Shown: piece after piece, positions 1-10,665 of the stretch
How positions within the stretch are numbered: position 1 is the stretch's first letter
Layout of the letters: every line of letters begins with the position of its first letter
Source: Hippopus hippopus
Lineage: Eukaryota > Mollusca > Bivalvia > Cardiida > Cardiidae
Length of the DNA stretch: 64,000 bases
Reading direction: 5' to 3'
Assembly: GCA_946811185.2 (NCBI GenBank)
Contig: OX328108.1
Coordinates: 4,797,501 to 4,861,500 of the forward strand
Position numbers and translations under genes: made by a program
The notes under the pieces: model-generated
The model's database searches: none
The model's input: only the letters and a program-made list of their open reading frames with translations
What the model was told of the DNA's origin: nothing

Positions 1-904
1 TTGATACTGTCTTTGATTATTGTATATTTCAGTTTTAAGAATTTCTTTATTTAATGTGAATTAAGTGATAAATGTTTTTACAATTTGAAACCTTTGAAAT
101 CTAATATTCAATCTCACAATTCTCTTTTTACCAATGCAAGTGAAAAATTTCAAGAATGGAAATTTGGGGCTCTTTTAATATGCAGAAGAGAGAGACAATA
201 AAGATGGCGACGGTCGGAATGTTAGAAATGCTAGAAAATTCCTTACTTTCCTACAGTTGCCCGTATTATAGTATCTTTCTTCTGCAAATTTCGGCAGAGT
301 CTAGTATGTCTTAACCAAAAAGAAAATGTCTGTGGTGTTGAGTTCGACTGTCACACCCTCAACACTGGTTTACAAGTTCACTTATTTTGTCGTTCATTTA
401 ATTGCAGAATTAGTATACATGCTGAAACCTGCTCCTTTTAGGAATTTCAGTGCTTTGATTAATTATTTTGGGCTTTGTCCAGAAATTTGTCCACAGTTTG
501 ATTCGTAAAAAAAACCCGGGAGATTTGTGCTATAATGAAAGTCATAGACCGAAACATTAGGAAAGTCCAAAGTGGAATAGTATCGGACAATGTAGAACAA
601 GATCAATCTGCACGTTCTCTGCAGTCCGAGCTTGATTTACGCTGTAAGCAACTTTACGCACAATGACTCGTACTTTGAAATCTAATATAGCTAAACATCA
701 TCGATTCGGAGTGTGTTTGATCCTAAACCCCTTTTTACGCCCCTGCTCTTGCAAAACAATATGACCATCTGTACGAGCAGCTTTTTACTTTTGCCACAAT
801 GTTTTCAAAATTTGTCTGATGCTTGTGGAAAATAGTTATCTTTGTGAATTTGAAGACAACAAATTAAATGTTACCAAAGACTTAACTTTCTGTTTGGAAT
901 TGTA

Positions 905-970
905 GAAAATATTGAGGGGAAAAGAGAAATAATGTGTATCAGCATTTTCTCCTTTTCCCACGATGTTTTC
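905..970. repeat. Foldback repeat (CAGCATTTTCTCC family)
   Basis: Weakly symmetrical member of a dispersed foldback family whose centre is typically AATGCTGGTAACCAGCATT flanked by GGAGAAAA/TTTTCTCC arms. Here the left arm has diverged while the right arm (agcattttctccttttccc) is well kept. Confidence 0.55.
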
Positions 971-1484
971 AAAAAAGTCTTCTTCCTAATGGTCTTTGAA
1001 ACTCGGGACTGTGCAGTAAAGGGTTGATAGTCCCAAACAAACAACTGACTGAGTTATTCCCTATGGAAAAGATCAAGATTAGTCTTCAGAAAACTTGCAG
1101 TCTGATCTCAAATCTGACCTAGATGTGGTGAAAGTATCCTTGGATACATAGTATTTTTGTCGTCAATTATGACACAGCATGTCTGTTTCATCTGTTTTAT
1201 CTTTTCACGCTAGCTTTTACTGACGGACATCGTGGATCGGGATCAGACTGCAGATAATACATGGTCTCATCTTTGATCTGCAGCTTCCAAAAATGGATCC
1301 TTCAATATAACCCAATCGCAATTGTAACTTGTTGCAGAAAAAGTATCGATCCTTTTGTGTTCATTTGACTTTGTGAAAACAAGAGTAATTTTTTGACGAC
1401 GTGAAATGTTAAGGGTTAAGAAAAATACGTTAACCCTTAACCATACAATCCCGATTTTTAATGACCATGAGAAAAAGGTCTTTT

Positions 1485-1552
1485 GAAAACATTGTGGGAA
1501 AAGGAGAAAATGCTGGTAACCAGCATTTTCTCCTCTTCCCATAATGTTTTCT
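1485..1552. repeat. Foldback repeat, best-preserved copy
   Basis: Near-perfect inverted repeat of about 68 bp. The left arm runs from GAAAACATTGTGGG through GGAGAAAATGCTG, with a GTAAC loop, and is mirrored by CAGCATTTTCTCC to ATGTTTTC. Related copies lie near 905, 3338, 29238, 32481, 35117, 36507, 37262, 41680 and 63902, so this is a dispersed miniature foldback element. Confidence 0.8.
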
Positions 1553-1785
1553 ACCCTATTACAAACAAATTCTATCATTTTAGCCACATTTAAATTGTCG
1601 TCTACAAATGCTTTCAATTGGGACAAGTCTACATTTTTGTTGTGTGGTAAAGTGTTAATAAATGCATTCCTGAACGTTCAAGCTGATTAACAGTTACGTA
1701 TACCTGAGGCGATAACGGTTACTTTATAGCCATATATCAACATTTTTATTTTTACAAATCTTGGTCATGTGAACTTTAGCCACCA

Positions 1786-2848
1786 ATTAAAATGACAGAG
1801 GAAGATGAAAAAAAATACAATAACAATCATGTTTGTTAGATATGTGAAAATGAAATAGGAAAGATAAAAGACAAATTAAGACATCATTGTCATTCTACTG
1901 GTAACTTCAGAGAACCAGCACATCCTGTAACTTGAAATTAAAAGTAAAACCAGGAGTAACAAAGATTCCTGTTGTAATTCATAATTTAAAAGGATATGGT
2001 AGTCATCTGATAATAAAAAAATTACAAAACACCACAGAAAACGTAACATGCATAGCAAATAATAACAATATCATTCAGTGTCGGTCAACTTAAATTTTTA
2101 GACAGTCTTCAGTTTATGGCATCATCTCTTGCAGGTCTTGTAAGTTCTCTTGATAAATCAGCATTTAAAAATAACAAGAAAAACTTTTGGTAAAAACACA
2201 GATCTCCTTACACGAAAAGGAATATTTCTATATGAATATCTTGATTCATTTGATACATTCGAAGAAACATCACTTCCACCCATTGAATCATGTTATTCAA
2301 AATTAAATGATGAAAGTGTTTCTGAAAAAGGTTATGAATTTGCAAAAGAAGTCTGGTCAAAAATGAAATGTAAAAACTTGGGAGACTATCATGATTTACA
2401 TCTTAAAACTGATTTAGTCTTTCTAGCTGATGTGTTCCAAGAGTTTAGAAGAACATGTCTCATATATTACAAACTTGATCCACTTCATTATTATACAGCT
2501 CCCGGATTATCATTTGACGCGTTATTTAAATACACAAAAGAAAAACTTGAACTTCTTACTGATATTGATATGCACCTGATGGTAGAAAAAGGAATAAGAG
2601 GAGGAATAAGTATGGTTTCAAAAAGACATGCAAAAGCAAACAATCCTTATCTTAAAGATTACAATCCAGTAAAAGAAAATAACTACCAAATGTACTGTGA
2701 TGCAAACAACTTATACGGAGTTGCAATGAGTAAATCATTACCATATTCTGGATTTCGATGGTTGACAAAAAATGAAATAGAAAACAACAAAAGAAAACCA
2801 AATAAAGGATATATTTTAGAAGTCGATCTTGAGTATCCAAAAGAACTA
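1786..2848 (+). pseudogene. Old Polinton family B DNA polymerase, N-terminal and middle part (decayed)
   Basis: Remnant of a Maverick/Polinton protein-primed DNA polymerase on the plus strand. Around 1870-2100, in shifting frames, it encodes an HCHSTGNFR-like motif and a HNLKGYGSHL block, the Exo II region of these polymerases, but stops and frame changes break it. From 2150 a clean 250-codon frame carries an LKTDLVFLADVF block (Exo III), the IRGGISM region and the CDANNLYG Pol A motif. It then runs into an inserted element at 2849. The gene resumes at 4156 and again at 5346, so it was one coding region now split by two insertions. The codons are much more AT-rich than those of the younger element at 6066-27711, which carries a different, distant polymerase. 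Confidence 0.85.
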
Positions 2849-3405
2849 GGGGAGACCGGGGTACTCTGGGGCAAAAATTACATTTTTCTGTCTGGATACT
2901 AATTTGTACACAGGATCGAAACAGTATTTTTGTATGAAAAGAACACTATGATTTAGATGTAATGGGTGTCTAATACAATCTCTAGCATTTAAATAGAGGA
3001 AGAAATATTCATCCAAATATAATCACGAAAGTGTCCCAGAGTGCCCCATGTATGGGACACTATGGGACACCACATGGGGTACAGTGAGACAAGTTATGGT
3101 ACACTAGTTTTCCTCTTTGCAATATAATTGAAGGTGAAAAAGTTTTAACTATTACTCGAAAACAGTTTATTCAACATTTCACAAAAAAAAATTTAACAAA
3201 AACAATTCCCGTATTGGAATTACTAATAGTAGGTGCACCACTGGTGTAAGTCAGATGACAAACAACTTTACTTGAATTAATTAATCCTTTCTCAGATAAG
3301 CCCTGGCTTTTTTTAGGCCCTATAGTAAAAAGCTTTTGAAAACACTGTGGAAAAAGTAGAAAATGCTCATTATGAGCATGTTCTCCTTTTCCCACAATGT
3401 TTCTT

Positions 3406-3439
<34 letters not shown>

Positions 3440-4153
3440 CAGAAAAAACTGCAAACTTTTTACTCGCACTTAATTTATTGTCCACAAATGCTTTCAATTA
3501 GGACAAGCCAAAAATTGTGTCATCTGGTAATTAGTTAACATTACAGCATTTACCACAACATTCGTTTACAAGTTATTTAATTACACACTACAGTTTTAGA
3601 GATTTATAATGAAGTATGAAACAAAGATAATTAAGTGAATGTTAAAGGTAACCATAAACATTTTCAAAACAAGTACTTCAAACGACTATAATGAATGACT
3701 AATAGGCTAATATTTAACCCAATATTCATTTTAACCCATTGAAGACGGTGTCCCAGAGTGCCCCATTTGCACTGTCCCAGAGTACCCCACCCATCCTCAT
3801 CCATTTTGGCTGACAACAGTTCATATAGTAAACATGGCCTAGCAAATATTTATATTACAAATTAAAGGCAATATATAACACAACATTTTTAATTCATAAC
3901 ATATTACAGAAAAACAAGTTCAAAGAATGTCAAGACAATATGAAATTTTTCAGATTTTACTTTCAGATATAAAAATTATATTTTAGTCAACAAAATTTCT
4001 TTTCTTCACCTTGCCGCCACAAAACTTTTGTAGCAGGAGAGGCTTGGAAGGATAAATCTTCTGTGTGATTCAGATTAAAATTAAAGCACCTAAAGTACCA
4101 AAAATCCCAACTGTCCCACTGTACCCCATGTCCCAGAGTACCCCAGTCTCCCC
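2849..4153. mobile_element. TA-flanked non-autonomous DNA element inserted in the old polymerase
   Basis: A 1.3-kb insertion with terminal inverted repeats: GGGGAGACCGGGGTACTCTG on the left and its near-complement CAGAGTACCCCAGTCTCCCC on the right. TA dinucleotides flank it (2847-2848 and 4154-4155). Removing it restores continuity of the polymerase reading frame, which shows it is an insertion. No transposase is visible. Subterminal GTCCCAGAGTGCCCC-like motifs recur near 3033, 3750, 3773 and 4120. A foldback repeat (3338-3402) and a long T tract (3408-3439) lie inside. The TA duplication suggests mobilisation by a Tc1/mariner-type transposase (inference). Confidence 0.8.
3338..3402. repeat. 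Foldback repeat copy inside the 1.3-kb element
   Basis: Member of the family at 1485-1552, with GAAAACACTGTGG and CCCACAATGTTTC outer arms and an AATGCTCATTATGAGCAT core. It is followed by about 32 T residues. Confidence 0.7.
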
Positions 4154-4155
4154 TA

Positions 4156-4740
4156 CATAAATTACATAATGGTTATCCTCTTGCTCCTGAAAAGCTTTCA
4201 GTAAAAACAGATTGGTTATCTCCATATCAGAAGGAATTGTTAGAAAATGAAAGTATACTAAAAACAGAAAAGCTAATTCCTAACCTGATGAATAAAACAA
4301 AATATGTCATTCATTATCGAAACTTAGAACTTTACAAAAAACTAGGAATGAAAGTTACAAAAATCCACAGAGTTATAGAATTCAGTGAAAAGCCTTGGAT
4401 GGAACCATACATTAGACTAAATACAGAACTCAGAAAACAAGCAACGTCTGACTTTGAAAAAAACTTTTTCAACCTTATGAATAACTCTGTCTTTGGTAAG
4501 ACAATAGAAAATATCAGAAAACGAGTTGATATAAAACTTATAAAAACCGATGGATCTCAAAATGAAAAACTAAGAAAACTAATTAGTAAACTAAATTCCA
4601 GTGGAAGACAAAAAATAACCGATGAACTATCATCAATCCAAATGAATAAAACAAAACTCACACGAAACAAACCAATCTATGTAGGCTTTAGCGTCTTAAA
4701 ATTATCAAAACTTCACATGTTCGATTGGTATTATGGTACA
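4156..4740 (+). pseudogene. Old Polinton DNA polymerase, palm-domain part
   Basis: This continues the polymerase interrupted at 2848. The open frame from 4237 encodes the MNNSVFGKTIEN motif (Pol B region) and a KPIYVGFSVLKLSKLHMF segment typical of Polinton polymerases. Upstream codons from 4156 also match the family (HNGYPLAPEK). Coding similarity ends abruptly after an FDWYYG segment near 4737. The following 600 bases do not resemble polymerase, and the gene resumes at 5346 with the YTDTDS motif. Confidence 0.85.
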
Positions 4741-5345
4741 CTGTTATGTAAATGGGATATACATATAACCTGTTTTCATTATCACGTTCACTCTATATAC
4801 AGATAATTCTAGAAACATAAAGAACATTCATTGGTTTTTCCATTGTGGTTATTTTTAAAAACAGGTTGTTAGTAAACAAGTTGTTTACCAATCCATGTTG
4901 TCATCTTTCTGGAAAAGAGTAATCTAGAATTTTCCAAGCTGATATAAATAGGAATGACTTACTTGGTGGATTGGATTTTAAACTTAGATTTGTGGCTTGG
5001 AGGATACAGAATTAGTGAAAAGTGTTGGATTTATATTGGAATATAGATCTGTAAGTTGGAACCCTTTTTTTTTTTTTTTTAAACAGGTTGCTCATATCTA
5101 TTTGCAAGTTAAAACTATTGTTAATTTAGGTTTTAGGAACCAGAAATTTCATACTTTTTGTAGTCTAAACATAATTCTTAATTTTGAGGGACTTACTCTA
5201 TTTCTTGTTCTAAGATTAAAAATTGTCAAAATTTCATTCAAACTTAACTCCTATTGTACTCTTTTGTCTTTATTCATTAACAAATATTGTTAATTGTTAA
5301 AAGCTTGTTGCTGGTTTTCTTTCTCGTTACGCTTGTCTCGTAACA
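4741..5345. other. Unidentified AT-rich insertion in the old polymerase
   Basis: About 600 bases of AT-rich sequence separate the WYYG segment from the catalytic YTDTDS part of the decayed polymerase. A T tract lies at 5066-5081. I could not find clear terminal inverted repeats, a target duplication or a coding region, so the origin of the insertion is unknown. Confidence 0.5.
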
Positions 5346-5760
5346 ACACTAAAAAGTAAATACCAAGAAAACTGCACCCTACTTTATACAGACACAGACA
5401 GTTTACTTGTAGACATAAAAACTGAAGACATATACAAAGACATGTTAGAAATGAAAGATGAATTCGACTTATCTGATTATCCCAAAGACAACCCACTCCA
5501 TGATAACAAAAACAAGAAAGTACTTGGAAAAATGAAAGACGAGTGCTCCGGAACTCCAATATCAGAGTATATAAGACTAAGATCTAAATTATATTCCATC
5601 GTACGAGCAGATGAACAGGTAATCAAAAATGCTTGGGTGATTAAAACATAAAATATATGGAATAACTGTAAATAAAACAACATTAAGTCCACTTGATACA
5701 AAAAGACACATAGAAGAAGATGGTATTACAACTTATGTATATGGTTTTATACATAAATGA
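5346..5760 (+). pseudogene. Old Polinton DNA polymerase, C-terminal part
   Basis: Encodes the YTDTDS Pol C motif with catalytic aspartates, then a KDECSGTPISEY block and a C-terminal DTKRHIEEDGITTYVYGF stretch typical of Polinton polymerases. It ends with TGA at 5758-5760. A frame change occurs near 5645, so it is not a functional C-terminus. The tail-to-tail integrase gene of the same old element starts 15-20 bases downstream on the other strand. Confidence 0.85.
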
Positions 5761-5774
5761 TTTTTTAAAACAGA

Positions 5775-6065
5775 CAAGTATTAGTATCAGCAGGAACAAT
5801 AAGTAATTCTTCTTTCACAAAACCTCTCTGCGGAGCTGGTAACTTTAAATAATAAACTCTAATACCTTGAGTAATAATATGATAATCAATCTTATGAATA
5901 TCAACACTCCATACTGGATCTGTTACTCGTTTTTTACCACCTCCTGGTTGATATATATACCTAACACTTGCATTTGGACAAATTTGTACATCGATCTTTT
6001 TTGTTTCAATAGGAGGAGGGGTTTTTTTTTTTTTGTCTCCTCATTCAGTGCTTTAATAACATATC
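5775..6065 (-). pseudogene. Old Polinton integrase, C-terminal part (interrupted)
   Basis: On the minus strand this encodes the C-terminal SH3/chromo-like tail of a retrovirus-like integrase: a VRYIYQPGG segment, a VTDPVWSVDI segment, then RGFVKEELLIVP. Its upstream coding continues on the far side of the 21.6-kb element (27828-28440), so the younger element inserted in this gene. A homopolymer of 13 T (6022-6034) puts the frame out locally. The last 120 bases (5946-6065) are repeated at 27712-27827. Confidence 0.8.
5946..6065. repeat. Left copy of the ~120-bp direct duplication flanking the Maverick
   Basis: It runs from GGTTGATATATATACC to TTAATAACATATC and abuts the left terminus of the 21.6-kb element. 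The right copy (27712-27827) differs only in homopolymer lengths (GGGG/T13 here, GGG/T10 there). It behaves like a target-site duplication but is about twenty times longer than the 5-6 bp usual for Maverick/Polinton integrases. Confidence 0.85.
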
Positions 6066-7160
6066 AGAGATTCAATAATGTTGATTCACGCGCATTTGGA
6101 AATTTCGATATATTAGATTTGTTATATAAACACTTCCCCTTTTTCAGTCCAAAATTTTCAGCGACTTTTTTCCCCATGGTCCATTCCAACCACATCCAGA
6201 AATCTGAGCGATGGTTGCAAAATCCAACCACACAACAGAGCCAATTTCTCCAGAAACTCCAGCGACAGAGCCAAATCCTCCAATTCTAAAAATTCCAGCG
6301 ATCCAATATCCAGAAACTCCAGCAGAGGGGCTATATCCTCTAGATCCCATAATTCCAGCGATCCAATATGCAGAAACTCCAACAGAGGGGCTATATCCTC
6401 TAGATCCCATAATTCTGCCAAATTCCAGCGATCTGAATGGGCTCCGTGTATAAGGATGTATGAATCTCTGAGGGGCTAGGAGGGTTACGTCAAAGGATTC
6501 AAAGGATTCAAAGACCTAAAGCACTGAAGCACTGACACATCAATTCGCTCTGTTGGGCCGAAGGGCCGAAGGGTCAATACTCGCTCGATGTCTCCTTCCC
6601 ACCTTCCTACCGGAAGGTGTTCCAGGATCCATGCCTCTCGCTTCCCACCTTCGGCAGGAAGGTGTTCGTTCCCCCGAAGCATCTAGCTCCTCTAGGACTC
6701 TGAGCCATTAGAGCCATTAGAGCCACTGTCTGTTTTAGAACCTCTAGAACAATCATAGGATCAGCGAATCAGCGAGTTAGCCACTTGCTCCAAATGGGTC
6801 CAAACAGATCCCTGCCTCCCGTCCTCGCCGACCTCGGAGGTGTCAGGGAGGTATATCTAACACTTTCAGATATGCAAGATATCAAAAGAATACATGCAAA
6901 AAATTGGCAAAAACAAACCACAAAAGCAACCAGAGAATATATACAAAAAATACATCCCTGCCTCCGACAGGGGGCAAGCTCATATAGCTATATGACCCCA
7001 AAAAATGACACAATACATCATAGACATATGAAAAAAAAAACAGTTAGAGATTAGGAAAACAAACCACAAAAGCAACCAGAGAATATATACAAAAAATACA
7101 TAGCTCATATACCTATATGGACACATATTCCATTTGTTTGTATAGGAATATATGTGCTTG
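6066..7160 (+). repeat. Left terminal inverted repeat
   Basis: It matches the reverse complement of 26731-27711 almost base for base from the terminus to about 6998. After that the left copy carries extra sequence: a second copy of the AAACAAACCACAAAAGCAAC segment (6914 and again near 7053). It rejoins the right copy at the CATATTCC...TATATGTGCTTG block (about 7122-7160). It contains two 60-bp tandem units (6294-6413) and several GC-rich palindromes near 6601, 6647, 6811 and 6954. Small open frames within it occur in both copies and are probably not genes. Confidence 0.92.
6294..6413. repeat. Two 60-bp tandem units in the left TIR
   Basis: Two consecutive 60-bp units start with CCAGCGATCCAATAT and differ at only a few positions (ccagaaactccagcag versus gcagaaactccaacag). 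The mirror copies lie at about 27367-27486 in the right TIR. Confidence 0.85.
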
Positions 7161-7188
7161 ATACAACCGCAGAAAATATTAAGGGCGT

Positions 7189-7251
7189 TATATAACAAAT
7201 CTAATATATCGAAATTTCCAAATGCGCGTGAATCAACATTATTGAATCTCT
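7189..7251 (-). repeat. Extra inverted copy of the element terminus, internal to the left TIR
   Basis: These 63 bases reproduce the outermost end of the element in right-end orientation, finishing in the exact terminus GAATCTCT, 10 bases before the polymerase stop codon. They share the GAAATTTCGATATATTAG variant with the left terminus (the right TIR lacks CG here). So 6066-7251 looks like a small unit with a terminus at both ends. Confidence 0.85.
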
Positions 7252-7260
7252 TACAAATCC

Positions 7261-9744
7261 CTACATTTTCCAAATCTCCTTTTTCGAAGACTCATGCTTG
7301 ACTTTCAAACGCCAATGTCCTTCTGTGGTTGTATGTATACCGTCTTCGTTCACCCATCTCACATCTTGTGTGCTTGAAAGTGCGACCTTCGCCGTATCTT
7401 CCGTATACAGTTCATGGTTCCTACTCTGGATGCTTCTGAAAGAGATGGTTTTGTCTTTTCCTTTGTATATGCAGTCCAAGTAATCATCCATGGTCAATTC
7501 ATCCTTGACTTTGTCAGATACACCTTTACATTTTACAACTTTTCGAACGTCTTCTTCCAACGTATAACAGTATGACTTCGCAGAGACACCAGCGAATTCT
7601 CGCATGATCTTTCCTCTACATTCATCCTTTACATATCCCAGTCTGTTTGCATTTTTTGTCGAAAAAAACGGATGATCCTTCGGATATTTAGATGTGTCAT
7701 ATTTCGTTGGTATCTCTGGTTCTATTTCTTTGTACAAATCATCGCTCTGTATCAAGAATACAAAACTGTCTGTATCTGTATACATCAATTGTATACGTCC
7801 TTGAAATTTGGGAAGGAAGTATTCGTAATAGCTTTTGTACATCACCAATTTGGCCAATTCGAGTATACACCATCCTATATATATCGGTTTGTCACAACGA
7901 ATCACAGTTTTCTTTTTGTGTACAGCAACCAGGTTGTCAGTGAAAATGGTATACTTCAGATATTCAGGACTTTGTACCAGCTTCTCTGCTCTTCGTAAAT
8001 CAGAGACCAATTCCACATTCGATCTCTTTCTCGGATTCTCGATGGTCTTTCCATATATACTATTGTTGGCTTTTTTGTAAAAGCTTTCTTTGCTTTTGCA
8101 TCCCATATGTCCAGCTTTGGCTCTTTTCTGTGTATTATTTGTTATATATGGTTCCAACCAAGCACTGGTCTTAAACACGTAACCCCTATGTATCTTCTTG
8201 ATCCTACATCCCAACACATCTACATAGAACTCCAGAAGAGGTCCGTAACAGATATACTCCGTTTTGTTCTGTAGATTAGGTATCAACTTCTTGACCCCAT
8301 TTCTGACCAGATGTTCAGGTGCAGGAGGAAAATCGTTTAGATAGTCATGCTTCTCCAATGGTATCTCCAGATCAACTACCAGAGCACAAGGGAAGTTTCT
8401 CCAGAAAACGAACTCATCTCTTTTCATCTTTCTTTCGATACCATACGGAAGATCTTGACTCATACAGTTGCCATAGAGGTTGTTTTCATCCACGTAAAAC
8501 AAAAACGTACCGGGTTTTGTAGGATCATAGTCATGCATGTACTTGTTGTTTGCTTTGGCATGCCTCGTCACACACATCGATATGCCTCCTCTGATACCTC
8601 CTTCGAAATCTTCATACATCTCTCTGGATGTCAACAGTTCTAGTTCCACTTTGGTATATCGAAGCATATTCTTCCAAGAAACACCTGGCATCGTATATCC
8701 TCCTACAATAGGATCAACTTCGTATTCTTCTGCGTTGGTCTTTCTGTAACTTTCGAATGCATCACACAAATGCAGCACATCCCTTTCGCAGTATACCCTG
8801 GTATAATCAGCCATTGTTGTACATCTGAATGCATTCCAACCATCTTTTGCCTTCCTATAGTCTTCATCTGATATCCCTTTTTTGGACAAAGAACTCCAAA
8901 AAGATGCAATTGGTGGTAGCTCTCGAGCCTGTAATTTCATATATGAGTCCATCCATTCATATGGGTATATGCCTTTTCCTCTCAACGTTTCGATGTCTAC
9001 ATCCGGAAAATGCTTCCTTGTTTCTTTCATTTCACTGTTCGAAAGTTCTTTCGCCAATTCATCCAGAGGTGCATCCAAGAAACGATAACTGTCCAAAAAA
9101 CGAACTTCATGTTGTCTTCCGTCTACATATATGTACTTGGAAAAGGAGATGTAATTTTTCTCGCTGCTGGGAAGCACAGTCATTCTTCCTCCGTGACCAA
9201 ATTCAGCCAGTTCTTCTACAAACAGATGTGCATCATATTTCGTCAAGTTGTGAAAGAACACAGGTGTATGACTTGGCAGATCATATCCCTGCCTTCCGAT
9301 AGGGAGGCATATTTGACCTTTCCAACTACGTACATATTTTCCAATGGTTCCAAGCAAGCATTTTACGAATGTTCTAACCACTTGATCCCCCTCGTTTTTT
9401 GCTACATATGAATACATCTCACTCTTCATAGCATGCGTTTCTTCAGCTCGTACAAAGAAAGACCAACAACAAGGCACATGCTTCTCTCTTCCATCATCCA
9501 GAGGAATCAACAGACTTTCGAAATCAGCATATACAACTATACACGGAGGTTCTCGTTTTCCTGGAGGAGTGTCACATATTACATTGTCAGGGTATTGGGG
9601 TAGTTCCAAAAGGGTATCATCTCCACAGCTCTGTTCATGTAGGATCAATGTGACTTCACTTATAAATGCTTTTTGACATTTGTAACAGAAATGAGTCTTC
9701 CTTCCTCGATAACCACGTAACTGAGAAGATATCAAACGAGACAT
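7261..9744 (-). CDS. Protein-primed family B DNA polymerase, catalytic part
   Basis: Main replicase of the Maverick element, expected to copy the linear genome from a terminal-protein primer. The 827-residue frame starts with a C-x2-C...H-x4-C zinc-binding segment (about 20-40), then the 3'-5' exonuclease motifs YADFES (72-77), FHNLTKYDAHLF (164-175) and YCERDVLHLCDAF (318-330). The polymerase motifs are YVDENNLYG (417-425), KKANNSIYGKTIEN (557-570) and YTDTDS (655-660), and all catalytic carboxylates are present. In related Polintons the segment encoded by the upstream frame (9732-10625) is continuous with this one; here the two frames overlap by 13 bases. A GC-rich palindrome (9286-9309) lies inside the exonuclease region without breaking the frame. 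It ends 10 bases from an internal copy of the element terminus. Confidence 0.95.
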   Translation of the reverse strand: MSRLISSQLRGYRGRKTHFCYKCQKAFISEVTLILHEQSCGDDTLLELPQYPDNVICDTPPGKREPPCIVVYADFESLLIPLDDGREKHVPCCWSFFVRAEETHAMKSEMYSYVAKNEGDQVVRTFVKCLLGTIGKYVRSWKGQICLPIGRQGYDLPSHTPVFFHNLTKYDAHLFVEELAEFGHGGRMTVLPSSEKNYISFSKYIYVDGRQHEVRFLDSYRFLDAPLDELAKELSNSEMKETRKHFPDVDIETLRGKGIYPYEWMDSYMKLQARELPPIASFWSSLSKKGISDEDYRKAKDGWNAFRCTTMADYTRVYCERDVLHLCDAFESYRKTNAEEYEVDPIVGGYTMPGVSWKNMLRYTKVELELLTSREMYEDFEGGIRGGISMCVTRHAKANNKYMHDYDPTKPGTFLFYVDENNLYGNCMSQDLPYGIERKMKRDEFVFWRNFPCALVVDLEIPLEKHDYLNDFPPAPEHLVRNGVKKLIPNLQNKTEYICYGPLLEFYVDVLGCRIKKIHRGYVFKTSAWLEPYITNNTQKRAKAGHMGCKSKESFYKKANNSIYGKTIENPRKRSNVELVSDLRRAEKLVQSPEYLKYTIFTDNLVAVHKKKTVIRCDKPIYIGWCILELAKLVMYKSYYEYFLPKFQGRIQLMYTDTDSFVFLIQSDDLYKEIEPEIPTKYDTSKYPKDHPFFSTKNANRLGYVKDECRGKIMREFAGVSAKSYCYTLEEDVRKVVKCKGVSDKVKDELTMDDYLDCIYKGKDKTISFRSIQSRNHELYTEDTAKVALSSTQDVRWVNEDGIHTTTEGHWRLKVKHESSKKEIWKM
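9286..9309. repeat. Intragenic palindrome (family A) in the polymerase gene
   Basis: TCCCTGCCTTCCGATAGGGA plus GGCA forms a short GC-rich hairpin in otherwise AT-rich coding sequence. It encodes part of an LPIGRQG segment between Exo I and Exo II. Similar palindromes lie at 6954, 11375, 14032 and 21553. Confidence 0.75.
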
Positions 9745-10625
9745 ATTGTAACCAAGTAAAAATGATTGTGAAAGTATATCAGATGAATTCTGGTCACCTG
9801 CTTTCGGACATGTTCGATACCATCATATATTACAGGAGTTCTTTTGTTCGTTTCATCAACACCATATATCACTATATGAATATGTGGATTTCGTTTCTGA
9901 AAAAGTTCGATCCCTTCACTGGATATTGGATATGTAATACCATCAAAACAGGCGAACTCCTTTGGATCCACCTTCTGAAGTTTTTTGTCGATCCTTCCTT
10001 GATCCTTTTCTCTGGGACAGAAGTGACGTAGTATGCTCCAGAAAAAGCATGTATTGTCCTGAGTGATCATAGATACAACGGCTCTTTTGTCTCTGATCCA
10101 TGAAGGCAGAGGTAGTATCGAACATCCTCCTTTCCACGGGTTATACTTGCCATATGAAAGAGTTACACAGCTATTTCCAACCAGAGTCCAACCACTTCCT
10201 TCGAAACTAATTCCGTAGAAGTTCTGAAGTAGCTGTTTGTACATAACATCAAACAGATTATTTTTGTTGTTCCATCGACGTATTATATGAGGAAGCGTAT
10301 TTATACAATTGGTTTCCTGCTTCTCTCCGTTTCTCATCAAAACAGCTATAGACATTATAACTTTTGTATCAGGATTCATCTCAAAAGAAGAAACGACTCT
10401 GCGTTTTACTCTCATCAAGTATTCTGCAAGGGTCAGACTGCCTCCGTTGGACACACATATCTCTACCTGCTTAAAATAACCATTCAATCCACTTTTGCTG
10501 CATTTCGATTGGACTTCTTTCAGATGTAGGACGTTTTTAGATTTATTGTACTGACCTCCCTGTTTGTATTGCCTCTTGGGCAAAACAACTATATTACCTT
10601 TATAAATTGCTTTTGAATTTGACAT
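9732..10625 (-). CDS. N-terminal region of the Polinton DNA polymerase, separate frame
   Basis: The 297-residue product matches the N-terminal region found in Polinton/adintovirus polymerases. It has a GSGW segment (143-146), a GGCSILPLPSWIRDKRAV stretch (about 166-183), an NTCFFWSILRHFCP block (191-204) and a C-terminal HNHFYLVT segment that in relatives leads directly into the zinc-binding and exonuclease region. Here the frame stops at 9732-9734, inside the start of the downstream 827-codon frame. The two could be one gene broken by a one-base shift, one gene read by ribosomal frameshifting, or two translationally coupled proteins. I see no classic slippery heptamer at the junction. The start codon follows the A-tract TTGACAAAAAA. 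Confidence 0.8.
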   Translation of the reverse strand: MSNSKAIYKGNIVVLPKRQYKQGGQYNKSKNVLHLKEVQSKCSKSGLNGYFKQVEICVSNGGSLTLAEYLMRVKRRVVSSFEMNPDTKVIMSIAVLMRNGEKQETNCINTLPHIIRRWNNKNNLFDVMYKQLLQNFYGISFEGSGWTLVGNSCVTLSYGKYNPWKGGCSILPLPSWIRDKRAVVSMITQDNTCFFWSILRHFCPREKDQGRIDKKLQKVDPKEFACFDGITYPISSEGIELFQKRNPHIHIVIYGVDETNKRTPVIYDGIEHVRKQVTRIHLIYFHNHFYLVTICLV

Positions 10626-10665
10626 TTTTTTGTCAAATTAAGTTTTTTAAATCACTTCTAAAAAA
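10626..10665. promoter_or_regulatory. Divergent promoter between polymerase and a plus-strand gene
   Basis: Only 40 bases separate two divergently read start codons. Both starts are preceded by A-tracts read toward the gene (TTGACAAAAAA for the minus strand, CTTCTAAAAAA for the plus strand). It must hold the 5' signals for both genes. Confidence 0.55.

Larger units (their letters stand above)
95..1750. repeat. Diverged duplicated segment, copy X1
   Basis: This stretch has no convincing gene. It aligns by eye, in the same orientation and order, with about 31940-34215. Shared blocks include the 'atatgcagaagaga' region near 180, 'cacttattttgtcgttcat' near 379, 'cttttgccacaatgttt' near 790, the 'tttgatctgcagcttc' region near 1273 and 'cctgaggcgataacggtt' near 1702. 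Identity looks moderate, so the duplication is old. The second copy is interrupted by a palindromic element at 33397-33850. It may hold introns or flank of a tandemly duplicated host gene, but I recognise no exon here. Confidence 0.7.
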